Source: Sporosarcina beigongshangi
Lineage (GTDB): Bacteria > Actinomycetota > Actinomycetes > Actinomycetales > Micrococcaceae
Direction of reading: 5' to 3'
Length of the DNA: 64,000 nt
Assembly: GCF_016820535.1 (NCBI RefSeq)
Contig: NZ_JADHDY010000015.1
Span: 434-64,433, forward strand
Part shown: piece by piece, positions 27,703 to 36,060 of the stretch
How positions within the stretch are numbered: position 1 is the first letter of the stretch
Layout of the letters: each line of letters begins with the position of its first letter
The notes under the pieces: generated by a model
Database searches by the model: none
What the model was told of the DNA's origin: nothing
Seen by the model: only the letters and a program-made list of their open reading frames with translations
Position numbers and translations under genes: made by a program

Positions 27703-28560
27703 ATGAGCGATGAGACCCCCTACACCGCCATCACCTACGGCGTGGAGGAGCGGATTGCGACGGTTTCCCTCAATCGTCCGGAAGCCCGCAACGGCTACAC
27801 GCTCACCATGGCGCACGAACTGGAGCACGCATTCCTGGCCGCCGACGCCGACCCCGGTGTTCAGGTGGTGGTGTTCACCTGCGTGGGCAAGGACTTCTCC
27901 GTGGGTGCGGACCTCAGCGGCGGCAGCTTCGACATGTCCATGACGGATTCGGCGGCGGACTGGCAGGAGCCGGCCGGGCGCTGCTCCAAGACCATCTACG
28001 GGATGAACAAGCCGGTCATCGCGGCCCTGCGCGGGGTGTCCGTGGGCGGCGGCATGACCATCACGCTGTCCTGCGACTTCCGCATGGCCGCCACAGACTC
28101 CCGCTTTTCCTTCCCGTTCAGCCGCCGCGGCATCTTTCCCGAGGGAGCATCGGTCTGGTACCTCCCGAGGCTGGTGGGTGTTTCCAGGGCCACCGACTGG
28201 ATGCTGACGGGCCGCCTTTTTGGCGCGGAGGAAGCGCTCCACGCCGGACTGGTCACCTCCGTGCACGAGCCCGACGCCGTCCTGGATGCCGCCTACGAGC
28301 TGGCGCGGGACATCATCGCGAACACCTCAGAGGTGTCCACGGCCGTCATCAAGGGCATGCTGAACCACCTGAGCGGGCTGGAATCCCCCATCCCCGTGCA
28401 CGCACTGGACTCCCGGCTGATCGCGGGGCTGCCGGGCCATGCGGACACGGTGGAGGGCGTGCAGTCTTTCCTGGAAAAACGCCCGCCGAACTTCCCGCTC
28501 ACGGTGCCGGACGGCCTGCCGCAGTGGCTGCCCTGGCTGGACAAGAAAGCCACGCCGTGA
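27703..28560 (+). CDS. Crotonase family protein, possibly delta(3)-delta(2)-enoyl-CoA isomerase
   Basis: This 285-aa crotonase lacks the first hydratase Glu (GGGMTITLSCDFRMA has Thr there) and the second (FPFSRRG), but has Glu in the block FPEGASVWYLPRLVG. That placement recalls peroxisomal-type enoyl-CoA isomerases, which shift a 3,4 double bond to 2,3. It would help oxidise unsaturated chains together with the dienoyl-CoA-isomerase-like protein at 22 kb. I start it at the ATG 27703. Its TGA overlaps the tetR GTG (GTGA). Other crotonase activities are possible. Confidence 0.85.
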   Translation: MSDETPYTAITYGVEERIATVSLNRPEARNGYTLTMAHELEHAFLAADADPGVQVVVFTCVGKDFSVGADLSGGSFDMSMTDSAADWQEPAGRCSKTIYGMNKPVIAALRGVSVGGGMTITLSCDFRMAATDSRFSFPFSRRGIFPEGASVWYLPRLVGVSRATDWMLTGRLFGAEEALHAGLVTSVHEPDAVLDAAYELARDIIANTSEVSTAVIKGMLNHLSGLESPIPVHALDSRLIAGLPGHADTVEGVQSFLEKRPPNFPLTVPDGLPQWLPWLDKKATP

Positions 28561-29237
28561 CGTCCGCCGGCCCGGCCCCGCACCCAGGTGCCGGTGGCGC
28601 ACCCGGGGCGGTGGCCGGCGTCGAACCTTTCGGCGAAGGAATGGAGCCGCGGCGGCAGCGGCTGGCCCCGGACGAGCGGCGCCAGCAGATATTCGTGTGC
28701 GCGCAAAAGCTGTTCAATGAACGGGCGTACGAGGATGTGTCGGCTACAGACATTGCAGCCGAGGCGGGCGTGGCGCGCGGGCTCATCAACCACTATTTCG
28801 GCAACAAGCGCGGGTTGTACCTAGAAGTGGTCAAGGTCAGTTCGACCGTGTCAGCCGTTGCGGTTGCGGCGCTGCCGGACGGGACGCTGGAGGAGCGGAT
28901 CGACCAGGCCGTGACCTGGTTCCTGGATTCGCTGGAGAAGTCGGGGGGCGCGTGGCTGAGCTTTGGCGGCGGCAGCATGGGGCGGGACCCCGATCTGGAG
29001 AAGATCCTGATCGCGGCCGAGAACGAGTCGGTGGAGCTGCTCATCGAGGCCTGCGGACTGTCGGTGCGGCGCCAGGGGCGTGAGGAGATCCGGGCCATGT
29101 TCCGGGTTTACGCGCAGTTGGCGCGCAGCGGGGCGCGCGAATGGCTGCTGCGCAAGACACTGACCCGCCCGCAGGTGCACGCGCTGCTGGCCGGCACCCT
29201 GGCGGTCATCGTGGAAAAGGCCGTCCCCGCCATCTGA
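28557..29237 (+). CDS. TetR family transcriptional regulator, beta-oxidation operon
   Basis: This protein of about 226 aa has an N-terminal TetR helix-turn-helix (VSATDIAAEAGVARGLINHYFGNKRGLY) preceded by some 45 less conserved residues, then a ligand-binding helical domain. The GTG at 28557 overlaps the crotonase stop, implying coupled translation; a later ATG at 28641 is the alternative start. The palindrome at 27640-27660 lies before this two-gene unit and on the -35 of the divergent operon, so it probably represses both, with an acyl-CoA as likely inducer (inference). Confidence 0.9.
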   Translation: MTSAGPAPHPGAGGAPGAVAGVEPFGEGMEPRRQRLAPDERRQQIFVCAQKLFNERAYEDVSATDIAAEAGVARGLINHYFGNKRGLYLEVVKVSSTVSAVAVAALPDGTLEERIDQAVTWFLDSLEKSGGAWLSFGGGSMGRDPDLEKILIAAENESVELLIEACGLSVRRQGREEIRAMFRVYAQLARSGAREWLLRKTLTRPQVHALLAGTLAVIVEKAVPAI

Positions 29238-29297
29238 CCCGGACGCCGTGTCGCCCTCCGGCATGCCTCTCGCTGCCGACGTCGTCTTCCCCCTTGA

Positions 29298-29437
29298 AAC
29301 GCTCTCGCAGCAATGGTGCAATTTCAGCGAACGCTATCGCATTTCCCGCCAAAGAGTGGGAGAGCGTTTCCGAAAAACCCGCCATTGCTGCGAGAGCGTT
29401 CGGGAAAAACTGACCATTGCTGCGGGAGCGTTGAAGG
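29298..29437. repeat. Inverted array of GCAGCAATGG repeats between convergent genes (array B)
   Basis: Five units of the same family as array A fill the gap between tetR (stop 29237) and the SDR gene (stop 29469). Two are forward (29298-29316, and a truncated one from 29330), and three reversed (29346-29371 degenerate, 29378-29403, 29411-29437). The reversed units share the frame GCCATTGCTGCGAGAGCGTT, with TTCGGGAAAAA-like joints. Long-range pairing of 29298-29316 with 29380-29400 is nearly perfect. The flanking 29238-29297 and 29438-29468 show nothing else. Confidence 0.82.
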
Positions 29438-29468
29438 GGTGGGCTGCGGGCGGGGCAGGTGCCTTGGG

Positions 29469-30377
29469 TCAGTGGTCCACGTAGAGATCGATCATCAGCT
29501 CCGCCGACGGGTCCACTGCGTAGCCGGAGAAGTCCTCCATCCCCCGTTCCCGCAGCAGCTCCTCGTCGATGATGGCCTGCCCCGTCAGCTCCCGGCTGTT
29601 GCTCGTGAGAATGGCGTGCGCTGCGTCCGCCATGATGGCCGGGGTCCGGGAGCGCCGGATCATCTCGTCGCCGCCGAGGATGTTGGCGACGGCGGCCGTG
29701 GCGATCGTGGTCCGCGGCCACAGAGCGTTGGACGCCACTCCCTGCTTGGCGAACTCGGCCGCAAAGCCCAGCGCGTTCAGTGTCATGCCGTACTTCGCCA
29801 GCGTGTAGGCCGGGTTGGCGCCGAGCCATTTGGCACTGAAGTTCAGCGGCGGGCTGAGCGTGAGGATGTGCGGATTCTCCGCCTCCAACAGGTGCGGCAG
29901 CGCCGCCTTGCTCAACATGAAGGTGCCGCGGACGTTGACGTCCTGCATGAGGTCGTAGCGTTTCTGGGACACCTTCAGCGTCCCGTCCAGGGAGATGACG
30001 GAGGCGTTGTTCACCACGATGTCGATCCCGCCAAACGTCGCCACAGCCTGCGTAACGGCAGACGCGATGGTCTCGTCGTCGCGGACGTCGCCCACCACGG
30101 CCAGGACCTTCCCGCCGGCGGCCTCAATGGCGGCCGCCGCGGTGTGGATGGTGCCTTCCAGCCGCGGATCGGGGGCGTCTGTTTTGGCGATCAGCACCAC
30201 GTTGGCACCGTCGCGCGCCGCACGGTCGGCGATGGCCAGGCCGATGCCCCGCGAGCCGCCCGACATCAGAATCGTTTTTCCGCCCAGGCTCCCCTGCACA
30301 ACAGGAGCGGCGGCACCCAGGCCGCCCTCCGGCGTCGTGCTTCCAGCGCTTCCCAAATCACTAAATGTTCCGGTCAT
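29469..30377 (-). CDS. SDR oxidoreductase, HSDL2/AtuB-like
   Basis: This 302-aa short-chain dehydrogenase has the cofactor motif SGGSRGIGLAIADRAA, NNAS, and the catalytic YTLAK. NALWPRTTIATAAV after the active site is the mark of the HSDL2-like group, to which the citronellol-pathway protein AtuB also belongs. A 30-residue Gly/Ser-rich leader precedes the Rossmann fold. The ATG lies 17 nt inside the ligase gene and has GGAGGGG upstream. It is the last gene of the Atu/Liu-like operon; substrate unknown. Confidence 0.9.
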   Translation of the reverse strand: MTGTFSDLGSAGSTTPEGGLGAAAPVVQGSLGGKTILMSGGSRGIGLAIADRAARDGANVVLIAKTDAPDPRLEGTIHTAAAAIEAAGGKVLAVVGDVRDDETIASAVTQAVATFGGIDIVVNNASVISLDGTLKVSQKRYDLMQDVNVRGTFMLSKAALPHLLEAENPHILTLSPPLNFSAKWLGANPAYTLAKYGMTLNALGFAAEFAKQGVASNALWPRTTIATAAVANILGGDEMIRRSRTPAIMADAAHAILTSNSRELTGQAIIDEELLRERGMEDFSGYAVDPSAELMIDLYVDH

Positions 30378-31974
30378 GACCCCTCCAATACGGTTCGCGC
30401 AGCTCGCGCTTCAAAATTTTCCCTGTCGCATTGCGCGGCAGTTCCTCCACAAAATCCACCGAAGTGGGGCACTGGTAGTGGGCCAGGCGGTCCCGGCAGA
30501 AGGCGATGATATCCGCCTCCGTGGCCTCGCTGCCGGGCCCCCTGACCACCACCGCCTTGACCGTTTCCACCCACTTGGGGTCCGGCACGCCGATGACAAT
30601 TCCCTCCGCGACCCCGGGCGCAGCCATGAGCACATTCTCCACCTCGGGGCTGTAAATGTTCTCGCCGCCGGAGATGATCATGTCCTTGAGCCGGTCCACC
30701 ATGTAGAGGTAGCCGCCCCCGTCGAGGTGCCCGATGTCGCCAGAGCACAGGAAGCCGTCCGCCGTGAACGCCGCCGCCGTGGCCTCGGGCTTGTTGAGAT
30801 AGCCCTTCATGTTCTGCGCGCCGCGGACCTGGATTTCGCCATTGGTGCCCGTGGGCAGCGGCTCATGCGTGAAGGGGTCCGCGATCCGGATTTCCAGCCC
30901 CGGCAGCGGGCGGCCCACGGACGCCAGCACCTCCGGCCGCGGCGGGTTCCGGTGGTCGGAGTCCTGCATCATGGTGCCGATGCCGGACATTTCCGTCATA
31001 CCGAAGACGTGCGCCAGCTCCGTGTCGGGCCAGGCGTTGAGCGTCCTTTCCAGCAGCGGCAGCGGCATGGGCGAGGCACCGTAGGCTATCTTCTTCAGCG
31101 GTGCGACGGCGGCTGCGGCTTCCGGCCCCGCGGCCAGCACCGCCTGGATGACGGCCGGGACAAGGAAGGCGTGGGTTGCGCCGTCGGCAATGGCCTTCAT
31201 CATGGAAGGCCCGGCGGGGTCGCGCAGGTAGATGGTCCTGGCTCCGGCGTAGATTCCGGCCTGGAAGTAGCACGAGCCGCCCACGTGGAACATCGGCATC
31301 CCAACCATGTTGACGTCGCCGGGCACCATCTTGAACCCGGCATTGGACACTTCGCTGTGCACATTGACGCTGCGGTGGGTCAGCTCCACACCCTTGGGCC
31401 GGCCGGTGGTTCCCGAGGTGTACATGATGAGGACGGTGTCGTCCGGGTCCACGTCCGCCCCGCGCACGCCATGCCCATGGCCGACGCCGCCCCCTCCTTC
31501 CGCTGCCCCGGCGGCCGGGGACCGGCCCGAGTTGAGGAACGGCTCGTATTCGTCGGCGTCACCGCCGATGGCGATGGTCCGTGGCGCGGGCACCTCGGCC
31601 GTGGCCGCATCCAGAACCGCTTTCAGGCCTGCGCCGTGGAACACGATCTTGGGTGCGGAATCTTCCAGGATGTACTGCAGCTGCCCCGGCGCGAGGCGGA
31701 AGTTGCCCACCACGGTGCCGGCACCGAGGGCGGCGGCTGCGAAGGTCGCCTCGATGATGGCCAGGTGGTTCAAGTCGAAGGTCAGGATCCGGTCGCCGCG
31801 CCTGATCCCCGCCTGCCGCAGCGCATCGGTGAGGCGGTGGATCCGCTCCTGCCACTGGGACCAGGTGTAGCTGGTGTCTCCAAAGGCCACGGCTTCCCCG
31901 TCGGGATTGTGCAGTGCCCAGTGGTCCAGCCTGTCTTGCAGAAAAACAGGTGCCTCAAGAGTGTCGGGAGTCAT
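30361..31974 (-). CDS. AMP-dependent acyl-CoA ligase of the Atu/Liu-like operon
   Basis: This 537-aa enzyme makes an acyl-CoA from a free acid. Motifs: MYTSGTTGRPKGVELTH, FGMTEMSGIG, YLYMVDRLKDMIISGGENIYSPEVE and the catalytic Lys in ATGKILKREL. The start at 31974 (MTPDTLEAPVF) is where family similarity begins; AAAGG lies 12 nt upstream. It would supply the CoA ester that the dehydrogenase and carboxylase of the same operon use. The SDR gene overlaps its end. Confidence 0.92.
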   Translation of the reverse strand: MTPDTLEAPVFLQDRLDHWALHNPDGEAVAFGDTSYTWSQWQERIHRLTDALRQAGIRRGDRILTFDLNHLAIIEATFAAAALGAGTVVGNFRLAPGQLQYILEDSAPKIVFHGAGLKAVLDAATAEVPAPRTIAIGGDADEYEPFLNSGRSPAAGAAEGGGGVGHGHGVRGADVDPDDTVLIMYTSGTTGRPKGVELTHRSVNVHSEVSNAGFKMVPGDVNMVGMPMFHVGGSCYFQAGIYAGARTIYLRDPAGPSMMKAIADGATHAFLVPAVIQAVLAAGPEAAAAVAPLKKIAYGASPMPLPLLERTLNAWPDTELAHVFGMTEMSGIGTMMQDSDHRNPPRPEVLASVGRPLPGLEIRIADPFTHEPLPTGTNGEIQVRGAQNMKGYLNKPEATAAAFTADGFLCSGDIGHLDGGGYLYMVDRLKDMIISGGENIYSPEVENVLMAAPGVAEGIVIGVPDPKWVETVKAVVVRGPGSEATEADIIAFCRDRLAHYQCPTSVDFVEELPRNATGKILKRELREPYWRGHDRNI

Positions 31975-32080
31975 GTCTTGTCGTGCCTTTCTGTGGTGCC
32001 GTCGTCGTTGCCGGTGTGGAGGTGGACGGTTGTCGGTGGTGCGTGGCCCTGGTGTGGTCGGGCGTCGGTGGCAGGTGGGG

Positions 32081-32857
32081 TCAGGGGGCGGGGAGGTGCC
32101 AGGCGGGCCTGCGTCGTTCCAGGAACGCGGCCATGCCCTCCTTCGCCTCCTCCGTGGTGAACAGGCTCGAGGACAGGGCGGCCATCTCCGCCGCACCCGC
32201 CTCGAGTGCGGCCAGCGTGGGGGCGGCGGACATTTTCTTGCTCACGGCCAGCCCCTGCGGGGAGCCCTGCCGGATGCCGTCGATGATGGGGGCGAGGGCG
32301 GCGTCGACGTCGTCGGCCGTGAGCGTGATGAGTCCGGCCGCCTGTGCCGCGGCCGCATCGAAGGTCTCCCCCGTCAGGTAGTAGCGGGAGGTGGAGCGGC
32401 TGTCCATGCGCGGCATGGTGGTCAGCGAGATGATGGCCGGGCCCAGCCCGATCCGCACCTCGGAGAAGGCGAACGTGGCGGCGGAGTTGGCCACCACAAT
32501 GTCGCAGGCACCCAGGATGCCCAGCCCGCCCGCCCGTGCCACGCCGTCGACCCTGGCGATGACCGGTACGGGAATGCTCAGGATGGTGCGCAGGATCGTC
32601 ACCAGGTCCTGCGCACCCTCCTCGACGCCGTGGGCTCCGGCGTCCTTCAGGTCCGCGCCGGCGCAGAACACCTTGCCGGTGTGAGCCAGCACAATGCCGC
32701 GCACTGTGCCAGATGCGGCCGCGTCCGCAGCCTCCCCCAGCCGGGCCACGAGCTCCCCCACCATCTGGCGGGAGAGCGCGTTGCGGTTGCCCGGCGAGTC
32801 CAGGGTGATGGTGGCAATGCCGCCGGCAACCGTGTAGTGGACCAGTTCAGCCGTCAT
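32081..32857 (-). CDS. Enoyl-CoA hydratase-like protein (EchA7/AtuE-like)
   Basis: This 258-aa crotonase keeps the second catalytic Glu (TFAFSEVRIGLGPAIIS) but has Gly in the first place (ARAGGLGILGACDIV). The same pattern is found in hydratases that work on 3-methylglutaconyl- or isohexenylglutaconyl-type CoA esters after a biotin carboxylase. Its place after the carboxylase and dehydrogenase genes supports that. The ATG follows the dehydrogenase stop by 3 nt. The 107-bp gap downstream is very C-rich on the transcribed strand. Confidence 0.87.
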   Translation of the reverse strand: MTAELVHYTVAGGIATITLDSPGNRNALSRQMVGELVARLGEAADAAASGTVRGIVLAHTGKVFCAGADLKDAGAHGVEEGAQDLVTILRTILSIPVPVIARVDGVARAGGLGILGACDIVVANSAATFAFSEVRIGLGPAIISLTTMPRMDSRSTSRYYLTGETFDAAAAQAAGLITLTADDVDAALAPIIDGIRQGSPQGLAVSKKMSAAPTLAALEAGAAEMAALSSSLFTTEEAKEGMAAFLERRRPAWHLPAP

Positions 32858-32860
32858 GGA

Positions 32861-34018
32861 TCAGTAGCTCTTCGGCAGGCCGAGCGAGTGCTGGGCCACG
32901 AAGTTCAGCACCATTTCGCGGCTCACCGGCGCCACCCGGCCGATGCGGGCCAGGCCGAGCATCTGGGCCAGGCCGTACTCCTTGCTCAGGCCGTTGCCGC
33001 CCATGGACTGGATGGCCACGTCGAGGGCGTTGATGCTGGCCTCAGCGCCGGAGTACTTGGCCATGTTGGCGGCCTCGCCCGCGGCCAGGTCCTCGCCGGC
33101 GTCGTACAGGGCGGCGGCACGGAGCATCATGAGCCGGCTCAGCTCCACCTCTACGTGGGCCTTGGCCAGCGGGTGGGCGATGCCCTGGTGTGCGCCGATG
33201 GGCTGGCCCCATACCTCGCGTTCCTTGACGTACTCCACGGCCTTGTTGATGGCGTAGCGGCCGGTGCCCACGGCGATGGCGGAGGCCATGATGCGTTCCG
33301 GGTTGAGTCCGGCAAACAGGGCCTCCAGGGGTGCGTCGGCGCCGCCCACCAGGGCAGATGACGGGAGGCGGACGTCGTCGAGGAACAGCAGGTACTGCTT
33401 CTCCGACTCGATGATGTCCATCTCCACCTCCCGGTATTCAAAGCCGGGGGTCTCGCGCGGCAGCACGAACATGGCCGGGCGCAGGCGGCCGCTGCGCTCG
33501 TCCACGGTGCGAGCCACGACCAGCACGTAGTCGGCGTTGTTGACGCCCGTGACAAAGACCTTCCGGCCGTTGAGCACCCAGTCGTCGCCGTCGCGGCGGG
33601 CCACGGTGGAGATGTTGTGCGAGTTGGAGCCGGCGTCGGGCTCGGTGATGCCGAACGCCATGACGATTGAGCCGTCGGCAAAGCCCGGCAGCCACGCCTG
33701 CTTCTGCTCCTCCGTGCCGTACCTGGCGATGATTGTGCCGCAGATGGCCGGGGAGACAACCATCATGATCATGGACGCACCCAGCGCGGAGGATTCTTCC
33801 AGCACGGCCGCGAGCTCATAGATGCCCTGCCCGCCGCCGCCATATTCCTCCGGGACCGACACGCCCAGGAAGCCCGCCCCGCCGAGTTCCGTCCACATCT
33901 CCGTCATGGATTCCCCGGCGCGCGCATGCTTCGTGGCGTATTCGTGCCCGTAGCGGCCCACGATGTCGCGCACCGCCTCCCGCAGCGCCTGCTGTTCCTC
34001 GGTTTCAACAATGCCCAT
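32861..34018 (-). CDS. Acyl-CoA dehydrogenase of the Atu/Liu-like operon (FadE12-like)
   Basis: This 385-aa flavoenzyme has the FAD motif AFGITEPDAGSNSHNI and the C-terminal block RIGRVAPVSREMVLNFVAQ. The usual catalytic sequence EGTNEI is replaced there by VAPVSREM, so the base must lie elsewhere, as in isovaleryl-type enzymes. Citronellyl-CoA, isovaleryl-CoA or a related branched ester is a reasonable substrate given the carboxylase beside it. The start at 34018 has GAGGAGA upstream; the ATG at 34048 has no ribosome site. Confidence 0.9.
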   Translation of the reverse strand: MGIVETEEQQALREAVRDIVGRYGHEYATKHARAGESMTEMWTELGGAGFLGVSVPEEYGGGGQGIYELAAVLEESSALGASMIMMVVSPAICGTIIARYGTEEQKQAWLPGFADGSIVMAFGITEPDAGSNSHNISTVARRDGDDWVLNGRKVFVTGVNNADYVLVVARTVDERSGRLRPAMFVLPRETPGFEYREVEMDIIESEKQYLLFLDDVRLPSSALVGGADAPLEALFAGLNPERIMASAIAVGTGRYAINKAVEYVKEREVWGQPIGAHQGIAHPLAKAHVEVELSRLMMLRAAALYDAGEDLAAGEAANMAKYSGAEASINALDVAIQSMGGNGLSKEYGLAQMLGLARIGRVAPVSREMVLNFVAQHSLGLPKSY

Positions 34019-34058
34019 GTGATTCTCCTCGTCGAGTTTTTCAGTCATTGAATTCTTG

Positions 34059-36053
34059 TTATTCCGCGGCGTCGACCACCGCGAGCACCATGCCCACGTC
34101 CACGTTCTGCCCCACCGTGACCGGCAGCTCGGCCACCACCCCGTCCGACGGGGCGCCGATGGTGTGCAGCATCTTCATGGCCTCCAGAACCAGCAGCGGC
34201 TGCCCGGATGTGACAGTGTCGCCGGCCTGCACGTGCACGCTGACCACGGCGCCTGGCATGGGCGCGGTGAGCGAGCCCTCCGCCACCGCCAGGGACGGGT
34301 CAGGGAAGCGCTCCGCCTCGGTGAAGGTGGCGGATCCGCCGTCGCCGTCCACCTCAATCACGTTCCCGTAGTGGGCAATGCGCCATGTCCGCACCAGGCC
34401 GTCAACGTCCAGGCTCACCTTTTCGGGGCTGAGAAGCACGACGCCGGCGCCCCCGAAGCCTTCCGCCTGCAGTCCTGCTCGTCCCAGGACATACCGGATG
34501 TGATGCTCGCCTGCGGGGCCGGCGAGGGTGTTGCTCTGGGGCATGGAAGGCAGGTTGCGCCAGCCGCTGGGCAGGCCGCCCAAAACGCCGTTGGCCCGGG
34601 CCTGCCCCCGGCGCAGTTCGGACGCCGCGAGGGTGGCTGCGAGCGCCGCGAGTTTTTCCTCCTCCGGCCCGGCCACGGGTGCCGCCAGGGTGTCCAGCCC
34701 ATGGGTGATAAGGAAGGCCGTGTCGGTTTCGCCTGCGAGGAAAGCCTTGTGCCGCAGGATGTTCACCAGCAGGTCGCGGTTGGTGCGGACGCCGTGGATG
34801 CGGGCCGTGGCCAGGGCCCTGGCCAGGGAGCGGGCGGCCTCGGTCCGGGTGGGGGCCCAGGCGATGAGTTTGGCCAGCATGGGGTCGTAGTGGATGGAGA
34901 CGGTGGAGCCTGCCTCCACCGAGGAGTCTAGCCGCAGCCCGCGTTCGCGGACAGGCAGCGCGAAGGGTGCCGCGAGCCCATCCACCTCGAAACACTGCAC
35001 GGTTCCGGTCTGGGGTGCCCAGCCGGCGGCCGGGTCCTCGGCGTAGAGGCGCACCTCGATGGAGGACCCTCCCGCCAGCATGGCAGGTGCTGCGGGCTGC
35101 TCCGCCGGCAGCTTTCCGCCGGCCGCCACCTCGAGCTGCAGCGCCACGAGGTCCAGTCCCGTGGTGCACTCGGTGACGGGGTGTTCCACCTGCAGGCGGG
35201 TGTTCATCTCGAGGAAGTAGAAGCGCCCGGCCTCGTCGGCCAGGAACTCCACGGTTCCGGCCCCCACGTAGTTGACGGCCTTCGCCGCGGCCACGGCCGC
35301 CCCGAACAGCTTCTCCCGCATGCCGGGGGTGCGTTCCACCAGCGGCGACGGCGCCTCCTCCAGCACTTTTTGGTGGCGGCGCTGGATGGAGCACTCGCGC
35401 TCCCCCACGGCCCAGACGGTCCCATGGGCGTCGACCATGACCTGGACCTCCACGTGGTGGCCGGTCTCCAGGTACGGCTCGCAGAAGACGGTGCCGTCGC
35501 CAAAGGCGCTCGCAGCCTCGGTACGGGCGGCCTCCAGCTCACCCGGCAGGTCTGCCAGGGCGCGCACTATGCGCATGCCGCGCCCGCCGCCTCCGGCCGA
35601 GGCCTTGATCAGCACGGGCAGCTGTCCCTCGGCGACCGTGGCGGGGTCCAGCTCGGTGAGCACCGGAACTCCCCCGGCGGCCACCAGCAGCTTGGACTCG
35701 ATCTTGGAACCCATGGAGTCGATGGCGGCAGGCGGCGGCCCGATCCAGGTCAGCCCTGCGGCCTGAACGGCCCGGGCGAAGGCGGCGTTTTCAGACAGGA
35801 ATCCGTATCCGGGGTGGATGGCATCGGCGCCGGCCCGCAGCGCGGCCGCAATGATGAGGTCCCCGCGCAGGTAGGTCTCACTTGCGGCCGTCCCTGGCAG
35901 GTGCACCGCAGTGTCCGCGTCCAGGACAAAGGGGGCTCCGGCGTCGGGCGTGGAATAGACAGCCACAGTGGAGATACCGCGCTCGCGGCAGGAGTGGAAG
36001 ACGCGGCGGGCAATCTCGCCACGGTTGGCAACCAGTACGGAATTGATGGTCAT
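34059..36053 (-). CDS. Acyl-CoA carboxylase alpha subunit (biotin carboxylase plus BCCP)
   Basis: This 664-aa subunit carboxylates its own biotin with ATP and bicarbonate. It starts with the biotin carboxylase domain (VLVANRGEIARRVF; ATP-grasp glycine loop SAGGGGRGMRIV; EMNTRLQVEH, with Asn-Thr before the catalytic Arg). A linker follows, then a biotinyl domain with Lys627 in VLEAMKMLH. Together with the next gene it is a 3-methylcrotonyl-, geranyl- or similar CoA carboxylase. The order AtuA-beta-alpha-dehydrogenase-hydratase resembles the mycobacterial accD2-accA2-fadE12-echA7 block as I remember it. Confidence 0.93.
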   Translation of the reverse strand: MTINSVLVANRGEIARRVFHSCRERGISTVAVYSTPDAGAPFVLDADTAVHLPGTAASETYLRGDLIIAAALRAGADAIHPGYGFLSENAAFARAVQAAGLTWIGPPPAAIDSMGSKIESKLLVAAGGVPVLTELDPATVAEGQLPVLIKASAGGGGRGMRIVRALADLPGELEAARTEAASAFGDGTVFCEPYLETGHHVEVQVMVDAHGTVWAVGERECSIQRRHQKVLEEAPSPLVERTPGMREKLFGAAVAAAKAVNYVGAGTVEFLADEAGRFYFLEMNTRLQVEHPVTECTTGLDLVALQLEVAAGGKLPAEQPAAPAMLAGGSSIEVRLYAEDPAAGWAPQTGTVQCFEVDGLAAPFALPVRERGLRLDSSVEAGSTVSIHYDPMLAKLIAWAPTRTEAARSLARALATARIHGVRTNRDLLVNILRHKAFLAGETDTAFLITHGLDTLAAPVAGPEEEKLAALAATLAASELRRGQARANGVLGGLPSGWRNLPSMPQSNTLAGPAGEHHIRYVLGRAGLQAEGFGGAGVVLLSPEKVSLDVDGLVRTWRIAHYGNVIEVDGDGGSATFTEAERFPDPSLAVAEGSLTAPMPGAVVSVHVQAGDTVTSGQPLLVLEAMKMLHTIGAPSDGVVAELPVTVGQNVDVGMVLAVVDAAE

Positions 36054-36060
36054 TGTTGGC

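Noticed and set aside
29995-32160. 721-codon plus-strand open frame
   Set aside because: Antisense shadow of the SDR and ligase genes, His/Arg/Gly-rich with no family motif.
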